Positions 48,263 through 64,000 of a stretch of 64,000 nt of DNA are shown one piece after another. The notes under the pieces were generated by a model. It was not told the origin of the DNA and made no database searches. It saw only the letters and a program-made list of their open reading frames with translations. Within the stretch, counting starts at the first letter, position 1; each line of letters starts with the position of its first letter. The translations under genes were made by a program, and so were the position numbers. The DNA is from Liolophura sinensis. Taxonomy: Eukaryota; Mollusca; Polyplacophora; Chitonida; Chitonidae. The DNA is taken from contig NC_088301.1 of NCBI RefSeq assembly GCF_032854445.1, positions 622,001-686,000 of the forward strand, in the 5' to 3' direction.

Positions 48263-51242
48263 CAGGACTCCGCCCTTCTGCCTGCTTGTATATAATGTAC
48301 ATACAAGAGTCCTTCAATGTTTTTCACTCAGGTCAGGATGGATAACTCTGCATGTGTAGGTACATGTAGTGACAGGTAACTGTGAAGAACAGGGAATGGC
48401 AACACTGAAGAACACAGTGGGGTAATTTTGACGAACATAGCAGAGCAACATTGAAGAACACCTCTTGGCAACATGGAAGAATATGGCAACGTTGAAGAAC
48501 ACAACATGTAAACTGGGATGTAAGAGTCTGGATTGTTCCCTCAGCATTTGGGGTTCATACCGTTCACTAGACACATTTTTGTCTTATAGGTTCACCATGT
48601 AATTGCAGAAGCAATGTTCCCACAATAACGCTGTATATTGTATGTATGTCACTCATCTGCCTGATAACCTATGGCAGCTATTGACATATCAATCAACAGT
48701 TGTCAGTCTCTGGGTATTGTACATCAGTATCTTGATGGAGGTAGTCCACCCTCCATACAGTGGTTGGTGTGCTGTCGGCGTCCCGGCCAACACGACCCTG
48801 TGCAGGGGTAGTCCAGCTGAGACGACCTTTGTGCCTGAGGAGCTTTGAGTAATGAGTTTCAGGATAAAACGGCCTGTCATAAGAGCTAACAAAACCATTC
48901 TTTAACCAAGACCTTCACAAATTGCCTGATTAACAGTGGTGGCAAAATAATGACGTTAGCAAACTGATAAAAGTTTTCCAATAGGCTGTGTTAATTGTTA
49001 TGATTGAGCGTGGTATTACATGTAGGTCGTATTTTGTGTGTGTGCATAACAAATTGTACAGTATACTGCCTGTGACCAAGCCCATTGTACCAAGAGATAT
49101 CCAATACCTGTAGGACGAGCTAAGCGAAGAAGTGCCATCTATGATTACAGGTATAGATCAGAGACAGGTGCAGTGGGATTGTTAACAAATAATAGTAGAT
49201 AATCTGCATGTTACCTGCTCTGGCTTGGCTCCTAATTATTGTTCGAACAACTTGTGCAGACTGTGACAGCATACATGTCTCCAGTCAACACGGTCTATAT
49301 GGGAACAGTCAGTTTTACACTTAAAATCAACAGCCAAACACAAAAGAGCATATTTTTTTGTGCAGCAAAATGTTATTGTTGTGAGACTGAAGGCTAAGTG
49401 AACCCATTAATATGTAGATATCTACATATTTGTAACTTATTACAAGTATGGTGTAGAGTTCATATTGCAGGGAAATCTCCCTGATCACTACCCTGTTCCC
49501 ACTTGTAGAGCACCTCTACAAGTGGAAAGTCCTCATACCTCTTTTTTTTTTTTTACTCTTACCTCTGACATGTTAACACATGTGGAGGAAAAATGTCATT
49601 GGCCAGATATGTCAGCATCAAAACTTCACAAGGTATGTTTGTTTGTTTGTTTTTTTAATTTAGACTGAACGTCATGATCAGTTTGTGGCTGACAGTACAT
49701 CACATGGAGTCTCAGAAGTAGACACATTACGTGAATGTAAAATGCTGTAATGGACACAAATATACACAAACAGGAAGGTTTTGTTTGTGAAGTTTTAGTG
49801 CCTGTTGAACTTTGCATTCTGGAGAGAAGGCATCAGTCAGGTGATGATACTTCAGGCACTTCAAACTTACCAAAAACGTCTGAGTTAATTAACATACAGT
49901 ACTGATGGAGAGGCAAATACGTAAGGCAGTTTAACATTTTGATGCAAACAATGGCAGTGTGTCATTGAGACTGTTCAAAAGGAGAAAGCGAGCTGGATAA
50001 GACGTGGAAAATCATTTCTTCTCAGCACAGATTTTTTGTCATTAACAAATGGCTGCAAATCTTGTCTGTTTGTCATGTTTTTATCACTGGTACATGCTCA
50101 AATCAACAAGTAATGTAAATATTGCAGGAATCTTAAAGTTTGCAGAAAACTGTTTTTGAGCATATTTAGCTTAGAACAGCATCTCTGCTTGCAGAACTTC
50201 TTTTTCAGTTCCCTTTTTTTAATTTGTCCCAGAACCACATGTATGAAAAAAAACAGTTACGCAAACCTAAATAGTTACTGTGCTCAAGCGTAACGTATGC
50301 AACACAACAACTCAAAGTTACGGAAATTATGAGCGAGTAGGTCACGACGTAAGCATCCATAGTTACTTCCACCAGTCCTAATTATGACTCCAGCTTTGAA
50401 ACAAGCATGTGGATATGCCTGCTATGGACTGATTTTATACCTTTCTTTTCTCTCTCTGAAAATGAAGGAAGTTGAGACCTCTCCAGTTTTATGTGAAAGT
50501 GCCATAATATATTAATGGGAAGCGAGGCCACTGCTTGGGGTGGATTTCAGAGAAATTCGTAATGCCATATTTTTCGGCTTAATGAAGTCCTGCTAAGAGT
50601 GGATGGAACAGCCACCAGCGAGTGCGGTTTCTGCTGTGCGGTGTATTACCCATCACTCATGCCACAGTTATGTCACGGAGTCCGATGTCTGTACATCAGG
50701 TTTGTTTTAACCTAGATAAAGTCCATTTCATTTGTAAAGCTTTCATTGTGGACTGGGTTGTGGAAAACCTGGAAAACAGGGACAGTGACGGTGTTCAGTT
50801 TGTTCACAGGCAGATTGGTTGTTTTATCGTGTCAGTAATGACATTTGTGTTTTATGTCGCAAGACCCGAGTTCTCTTCTAATTAAATGGGATCTTTGAAA
50901 AGTGTTGCTGTGATCTGTGAAACACCAACATTGGATGTAAGAAATTTGTTATTAATCAAATGAGGCCACTGTGATTCCATTCCTAACCAATAATGTTCAG
51001 TCATTTTATAGATAACATTTTATAATACAGAATTATTATTTTTGTTTTAAAGTTACTTTCTGATTTACTATGTGGTGCCGTGTAAGCCCCCAATATTACT
51101 GTGGATCCTTTCAATGCAGTGTCACACCAAGCCAATCCACTTTTTACACACATTTGTACATGTCTGAGAATGAACTAATCTCGTGAATGATCACTGGTGT
51201 TTTCTGTGTTCTTCTTTGCTCTCAGCTGGTTATCAACATCTA
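48263..51242 (+). other. USP24 3' UTR and intergenic sequence
   Basis: No coding exon is recognised after the stop at 48262. The 3' UTR end cannot be fixed: I see no convincing AATAAA close to the stop. Open frames here are short and match nothing known to me. Short T-rich tracts lie near 49543 and 49650. Confidence 0.6.
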
Positions 51243-52156
51243 CTGAACAAAAATATAAACTCAACACTTTGATAGAATTAACTGTTATCAAATTCTTTTC
51301 AATGCTGTTTTTCATGGGGGCATAAAATGGACTATTAGCAGTACATTTCTGTAAATGATGGAAATGGACAACCGATGGTATTGCTGAGGCAGGTTAGGGG
51401 TGGGATCAGTTTGGGAAATTTGCTTGCTGCATTTCTACACATCATCGACCCATGAACCCGATGGTCAACTGTGGCTTGTGGACTGTTTTCCTACCCCTAT
51501 GCGAGGGCTAAACGCAACTCTGCGATGCTACCCGGAGTCTCCAACAAACACACCGGTCAAGGACATCCCGCAGGTGTTCAAAATGGGGACAGATCAGGTG
51601 AATACTGCTGGCCAGTCAAGCACTTCAGTGATTTCGGCCTGTAGAAAAATGCTGTGAATACAGCAGCAACATGGAGACGGGCATCGTCATGATGAAACGT
51701 TACCCCATGGCGCCCAACAAATGGGCGCAGGATTTCATCTCTGAGGCGATTCCAAACCGTTTGGCTCCATAATAACCGGATTTCTGCTCAGACTGTGTCA
51801 TTAGCAGTGTCAGCGACTGGCCTGAAATGTGGAGGTGGAGGAGGCGAATGTAGTAGTCTTGATCGAGGGTCGTCGCGCGCATGCGGGCGATTAGCTGTAA
51901 TGCTGAATTCGTCCTGAAGTCCTCCGAGAAGACTAATCGTTGATCACTTACAGATTACTGAATACAACAGATAGGGCACACGTCTGACAAGTCAAAATGG
52001 TGAATAGGCTTGAAATCGACAACACATTGGTTTTGGAGACTGGAATGTTCACTGGTGTACGGTTTTGCTCTTGGCCGATTCGTACTATGTTGACACAAAG
52101 CATTATCTTGTGAAATATTGCAACAACAAAAGTGCTTCGTTTATATTTTTGTTCAA
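51243..52156 (-). mobile_element. Tc1-like DNA transposon remnant, internally deleted, with TA target duplication
   Basis: Inverted ends CTGAACAAAAATATAAAC (51243-51260) and its near-exact complement (52139-52156) are flanked by TA on both sides; similarity extends to about 28 bp. Inside, on the minus strand, are pieces of a Tc1/mariner-type transposase: an N-terminal part with DQDYYIRLLH and QTVWNRLR joined directly to a C-terminal part with DEILRPF, HHDDARLHVA and, after a frameshift, YSPDLSP. The middle of the gene, including the first catalytic Asp region, is missing, and stops are present. It cannot encode an active enzyme. Confidence 0.88.
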
Positions 52157-52419
52157 TATACATAAACTGTAGTCATCAATCTAATTAAAGTCAAATCTGG
52201 TCGTTACTTTCTACATTTTAAAGTAAAGTAACATCAATTTGTCTGACATCATAGCACTAAGCATGGTAGAGAGATTGCTTAAGCAAAAGTTACTTAGAAA
52301 GTTTCGTGAAACCATGTCCTGGGAACCAGCACTCCATGCAAATGGTCGGGCAGCCATAACCGAGCCATATAGAGCAGGATTCCAAGTAGACCTATTTCTC
52401 CATTGTTGTACACTGCGTG

Positions 52420-52615
52420 GCCAGCTTCACCACAACGTGGCTGAAATATTGCCAATGTTACATTATGCCACAATTCATTCTTTGGCCAGCAAGGAAATGA
52501 ATATACATGTACATGTATGAAGTTTTATACAAGCTTTCTTGTAACTATATTTGAATGTTTAAAATCATACTTTGGCATTAAGACGCTAATCAAATAATAA
52601 ATAAATAAATCAAAG
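52420..52615 (+). mobile_element. SINE fragment(s) with A-rich tail
   Basis: Contains CACAACGTGGCTGAAATATT followed by GCCAATGTTACATTATGCCA, a phrase common in mollusc SINE bodies. A tail GGCATTAAGACGCTAATCAA with repeated AATAAATA ends at about 52612. It may be two fragments. Confidence 0.55.
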
Positions 52616-52869
52616 CGATGCTCAAGACTTTTTTCCTTTCCCTGATGGTTTACTTTATGGGTGGAGGAAACCAGACTGGCCGGTGGAAACCAATCTTTTT
52701 AACAAGTGACGGAGAGGCAAGAACCTCTAACCACAGCCTGTTCCCACTACACTATGTTGGATACATCTTGGAGCGACGGGCCGTTCTGCCATAAAGGTGA
52801 AAAACATCATTGATTAATCCACTTCTGATAATGAAGTAATAATTAACACAAATAAATAGAGACAACAGA

Positions 52870-55800
52870 CTATGTCAATTTACTTTTATTGACAAATTTT
52901 GCCAGTAATTTAAAAACATCTATAAACCAGACATTCAAAGCTAAACAGGATCTAATGTCATGCTGTACAATACAATGATAATCAACGAGGGAAAAAAAAA
53001 AAAAAAAAAAAAACTCCAACAAAATAAACCTGCGCAGTCAAATGGCCACGTTTACACATGACAAAAGGTTGAACCTTCCAACCCCTGGGGAAATTCAACC
53101 AGGATGGGACTGATGTTATCCTTAGCACAAGTTCTTGTCTATTTGCAGAGGCACAACTTCACTAGCAAAGTCTCATTCACTGGAGAACCTTTACACGGAC
53201 AAACAGCCAGCTTTTAGGGCGTTTCTTGTTGAAGCACACGATGTTACTGTTTTTGGTGTATCTACTACGTTTGCTTAGCCTTCAATCAATGGTGCAGCTA
53301 CCCATGATGGGTGCAGTAGAAGTTACTGCTTGAATGTAATTTATACACATGACTTTAAAAGCTGAAAATCCTTGATAGCGCTGACCTGGAGTTATCTATA
53401 CTTTCAAAGCCTCTGACAGCAACCAGAAACTCTCATTCATATTTGTTCTGAATTCATGAAGATTTCAAACAGTCCATCATTTTGGTGATTCAGAAAAGCA
53501 TCCACCAAACTGCAGGGATTTTTCTGAACACCAAAGAACAGCACATAACAGCTAATTCTCACCAGCACAGTAACCTTTAACAGACAGTATCCTGCGTGTA
53601 AAATAAAACATGTTGTATTTTGTCTTAGTGAAATGTAAATCCACTAACTAGCAGGCTCAGAGTTGGTCTGTGACTGGCAGACTAGTATAATACCTGAATT
53701 TCCAAATCACTCAACATTTTTCATGTGCACTACATACATGTTCAGTGACATTTGTGTTGAAAAAAAAAAAATGCGGTCAGTTATGACAATGATTTATATA
53801 AAAGGGCTATATGCAATTATTCAAAAAAGATACTCTTTTAATAGTCTTTTATTTTTATATATATCCACAAATCTCAATAATAATTGCTTAGAAGTGTGAA
53901 GGCTATACAGAACACAGAAACTGACTGAAGCCTTCATCTGCCTGAAGACAGTTCTAGGAATCATTCCTCATCAACCTTCCAGCTAGGTAAACCTATCAGT
54001 GTCTCAGATATGCTGGCGTCTCCTTATATGCATTGGGACACAGAAACTGACTGAAGCCTGAAGACAGATCTAGGAATCATTCCTCATCAACCTTCCAGCT
54101 AGGTAAACCTATCAGTGTCTCACATCATGTCGATGTCTCCTTATATGCATGGGGACACAGAAACTGACTAAAGCCTGAAGGCAGCTCTAGGAATCATTCC
54201 CCATCAACCTTCCAGCTAGGTAAACCTATCAGTGTCTCAGATATCATGCTGGCGTCTCCTTATATGCATTGGGACACAGAAACTGACTGAAGCCTGAAGA
54301 CAGATCTAGGAATCATTCCTCATCAACCTTCCAGCTAGGTAAACCTATCAGTGTCTCACATCATGTCGATGTCTCCTTACATGCACTGGGACACAGAAAC
54401 TGACTAAAGCCTGAAGGCAGCTCTAGGAATCATTCATCATAAACCTTCCAGCTAGGTAAACCTATCAGTGTCTCAGATATCATGCTGGCGTCTCCTTATA
54501 TGCATTGGGACACAGAAACTGACTAAAGCCTGAAGACAGTTCTAGGAATCATTCCTCATCAACCTTCCAGCTAGGTAAACCTATCAGTGTCTCAGATATC
54601 ATGCTGGCGTCTCCTTATATGCATGAGGACACAGAAACTGACTAAAGCCTGAAGGCAGCTCTAGGAATCATTCCCCATCAACCTTCCAGCTAGGTAAACC
54701 TATCAGTGTCTCACATCATGTCGATGTCTCCTTACATGAATGGGGACACACAAAGCCAAAACATCTGCATCTTACATGTAAAATGAGCTTTGTTCAGCTC
54801 AGGGAAAGGGGCAGCTAGTGAGTGATTAATGGGTTAATAAACCAGTTATAGTCCTTCACAGTGTGAGATTCCTGGTTTGGTTGTAAAGATATCACTCTAG
54901 ATAACACTATATATATATTTATATACATATGCAGCTGTCAGCTCTTGGAGAAAGGGACATCAAACGTGTATTATCACTGGCAGCATGCACTATACACAAG
55001 ATGGTACCAAATTAAAACTTGATACTGCCTAACAGTCCGATCTAAAATCATCAAATATAATAAAAGATCAAGTCTTAAAACTCTGATATGATTTATAACA
55101 ACTGAGGACAAGCCATGGGTTGAAAATTTCAAGAAAAAAATAATTAACACACAATTTAAAAAAAAAAAAAAGAAAAAAAAAAAAAAAAACATGACAAGGA
55201 AAATTATTAGCAGGCCACCTTTTCCACCATTTGTGTGTAACATCCATAGAGAGGATGTTCTGATGAACATGTGTTTAACACACAGACCACTCCTCATACA
55301 GGCCTGTCTTGGCCGTTTTCCCTTCTGAAGGACAGAAAATGATTCTACAGATGAAATACCCAGTGTTTATAGCCCTTCATATGAATACCGTACCTGGCCA
55401 ATAGGCTAGGTCAGGCCATGTGAAGAGGGGTAGGGCCATTTACTGGCACCTGATTGTAAGTTGGTTTCCACATCTTAAAATATAAGAATGTTATTAATCA
55501 CTGAGGATAATCAGTAGCGCTTGAGCAACTTCAATCAATTCTATTCGCTCCTATTGACTAGTAGACACCTGCAGATGCCAATATTATTTATTCACACTGT
55601 ACGATACAACATTCTACCAAAAAAGGGCAAATAAATATACCTAAGATGGAAATCTGTCTGGTCTGATGAAGAGACAGTGGTTGAAGCTGGGGTCTGGCAC
55701 AATCCATGCTAACCGTGTATCTGGTAGCTTGGTCGTGCATCAGTGCACTCGACACACCAGCCGTGTTCACCTCACCCTGTTCAACCAGGTTTGGCCACCA

Positions 55801-56049
55801 GGATTACCCCTCCTGGTCCTCTCAATCTGAACATGTCCGGTACCTCTGACACAGAATATTGCACCAAGATGAAATGTTGTTGAGAGGCAAACGTCTGGAG
55901 ACAGAGCACCCTGGATCGAGGCAGGGCCAAAGTCTGTAAGCTCCCCTTCTCTACTACATAGCAGCCTCAACTATCAGTGTTAGATATAAAAGGTGCACAC
56001 GTGGTTAATAGAACATGGGTTGCTGGTAATAGTCCACCTCCAATCCTCC
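52870..56049 (-). other. probable PRKAC 3' UTR and downstream flank
   Basis: On the minus strand the sequence after the TGA at 56052-56050 has no further exon. A candidate AATAAAA signal is the complement of 52885-52891 (TTTTATT), about 3.2 kb from the stop. Mammalian PKA catalytic transcripts also have long 3' UTRs, so this is plausible but unproven. T-rich runs in transcript sense lie at about 52990-53012, 53759-53771 and 55157-55188. Confidence 0.45.
53908..54755 (-). repeat. 117-bp array, about seven units, in the likely PRKAC 3' UTR
   Basis: Units contain ACACAGAAACTGACTGAAGC, GAATCATTCCTCATCAACCT, TCCAGCTAGGTAAACCTATC and TCCTTATATGCAT (plus-strand wording). Two variants alternate (CACATCATGTCGATG and CAGATATCATGCTGG). 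Confidence 0.92.
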
Positions 56050-62153
<6,104 letters not shown>

Positions 62154-64000
62154 CTAGAGGAAAAAGGGAATGGCCATGTAGCAATGACAACTATCTACAT
62201 AGTGTATGAGCAGAACTGGGTGATAATGTCACACTACACATATGATGCTGTCAAAGTTAAACAACCTGCATGTAAACAGATCATGCAAATACAAGTATTC
62301 ATCATCATTCTCATACAGAAACATTACCACCAAAGAAAACTACAAGTAATACCATGCCAAACAAGTGCTTTTACAACGTTTACATTACTAAAGTCAATCT
62401 TCAGTTTTAAGATCAGCTTACTTTTCAGCTAGTTTTTGTATGCTTTCGGGGAGAGAATTTATAAACATGGTCAATGAAAACAGAAATAAATTCACAGCCA
62501 TAGTCATATTTCACCTCTTCTTACACTACTTTGCATGAGTAGACTTTACATCTTGGGCAAGAGTTACAAAGGTAGTCTAAATTACCATGAGAGTATTGTC
62601 TGGATTCAGATAGATGTTATCCCATAAGTGAAACAAAGAGTTCGCATTTTACAGGAATATCGAAACACCTTTAAGTGCAAACTTTCATTTTTTGCTACTG
62701 AAATCTTCAGTGTCACATGGGATTGCAATTTTAGGTGTTTCTACTAATACGCAAATTCAGAGAATTTATTCTACGTGCTCCAGTGCATACGTCATGAAAA
62801 GTGCCACATTGTCATTGTTGTTTACCATAATGATATGTTATAGAGATGTCATGAAAACAGAACATATTAATTACTAGTCAAGTGTTACGATTTTAACTGA
62901 CAAGCATATTATAGGAGGAAACAGAACAAGAGAGGAATAAATTTTCAATGAAACGGATCGCAAAAGTCTAACAGTGCTGAAAATACATAAGTAGGTGTAC
63001 CAGTGCTCTATTTTCTCAACTCTTTTGTATGTGTTTTTGTATTACGGAATATTTTGGTACACAGCGCACGGATGATGGTATAACAAAAGTACTTTCAAAA
63101 AAAAAATTGATTTTGTGTGAAAAAGGTTGAGAAAATAAGATGCTAGAAATGTTACAAGGTCATAAATCACCATAACCTGAAAAGAAATGTGGCAGAGATG
63201 AAAGATAAATCTCCCCAAAAAATCAAAAACAGACAAAAAGAAACACCACACGCACAACAGAAGAATTAAACTGTCCCCCTCAGCAGGATATGCAGGATTC
63301 ACGTAGATCTTAGGCCAGGTTGGTCAAGGTATAGCTGAGCATGTGGGAGGGCTTCGAGATTCTCTCAGATCTACCTTACACATATGCCACACCTACACCA
63401 TCAGTTAGAACAGAACTGTCCATCAGGTGCAGAGTTAATGGGACATCAAACACAATATCAACTCATTCTAAGTTACTCACAGTTAATCTGCTCTGTGACT
63501 ATATTAGCCGACAGAAACAAGTTCAAAGAACAACATCAAATTGTGCAAGGTGAGTTAGTGCACCAGCCATCATTTTACCAGCCTGGACAGGATTTACTGT
63601 ACAAGAACCTTGTTCACCACTCTAATTATTTAAATCAAAGTTTATTTTCTCCATATTTCCAAACACTGGCTAATGAGACATTCTGAAGTTAGCAGTAAGA
63701 TCACTGCATCCCAGACGAAACACGTAGCAAAGACCTAGAGCCAAAGTATAGGCATGGCCTTTCCAGATATTTTAAAAAAGCAGGGCTTTTTTCTAGCCAC
63801 TTTCTCATCATGGTAACCATAAGGTCAGAAAAAAGTTTGACAATTTTTTTATTAAATTTCTTTATGAAAAATGTATGTGTATATAAATATATCCTATTCT
63901 TTTGAGGAAAATGTAATAGAAAATTGCAGGCAAACACATGCTCCCCTGAGGGGTGCATGCAGTACAATATGTCCATGTGTTCCAAGGACAGTTCACTTTT
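62154..64000 (-). other. PRKAC intron running off the window
   Basis: No exon of the kinase (such as the YRDLKPEN loop exon) is found on the minus strand here. The sequence is AT-rich and no repeat family or other gene is recognised. Confidence 0.6.

Noticed and set aside
62154-64000. Further upstream PKA exon (catalytic loop) within the window
   Set aside because: I searched the minus strand for codons of YRDLKPENLL and for gapless continuation before VTDFG and found none.

Overview
This is eukaryotic nuclear DNA from an intron-rich animal genome. tRNA-derived SINEs with tails such as 'GTAAAACACCAATCAAATAA' and 'CACTCACTCACT', a Tc1-like remnant, and protein sequences close to but clearly diverged from vertebrate ones suggest a lophotrochozoan, most likely a mollusc. 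The phylum is an inference; the gene identities are secure.

Two genes converge. On the + strand, 35 exons between 3994 and 48262 encode the C-terminal 1,579 residues of a USP24 orthologue, a very large ubiquitin-specific protease. Every exon has AG/GT flanks and all phases join without a frameshift. The window holds the end of the large helical scaffold, the whole USP catalytic domain (Cys box in exon 14, two CxxC pairs in exons 16 and 17, His box in exon 19, FND segment in exon 20) and the C-terminal region up to the stop. The N-terminal part lies upstream of position 1. On the - strand, four exons between 62153 and 56050 encode the last 169 residues of a cAMP-dependent protein kinase catalytic subunit (PRKACA/PRKACB type), from the DFG motif to the C-terminal FxxF; its upstream exons lie beyond 64000. 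The genes are unrelated in pathway and are simply convergent neighbours.

The introns are unusual. About 20 tandem arrays (units of 19 to 134 bp) make up more than a third of the window: 1-3820, 6037-6549, 9152-10094, 13636-14937, 15677-16446, 17059-18370, 19821-21069, 21410-22547, 25533-27945, 28155-28630, 29521-30330, 30917-31650, 33218-35270, 37755-38565, 38850-39700, 41078-41912, 43022-43465, 45015-47838, 53908-54755 and 61576-62057.

The main discovery is that nine of these arrays are anchored on an exon-intron junction, and in most of them the repeated unit contains the splice site itself plus 5 to 82 nt of the adjoining exon. Six carry donor (5') sites: after USP24 exons 4, 6, 12, 13 and 26, and after the PRKAC activation-loop exon. 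Three carry acceptor (3') sites: before USP24 exons 15, 19 and 30. The true splice site therefore sits at the edge of a series of decoy copies, up to about 40 in number. In the arrays where I read the frame through, decoy use would add an early stop. This recurrent 'splice-junction minisatellite' architecture is the feature most worth following up.

Between the genes (48263-56049) lie 3' untranslated and intergenic DNA, a 0.9-kb internally deleted Tc1-like element with TA target duplication (51243-52156), a SINE tail and a 117-bp array in the likely PRKAC 3' UTR. No tRNA or rRNA gene, CRISPR array or prokaryotic feature is present.
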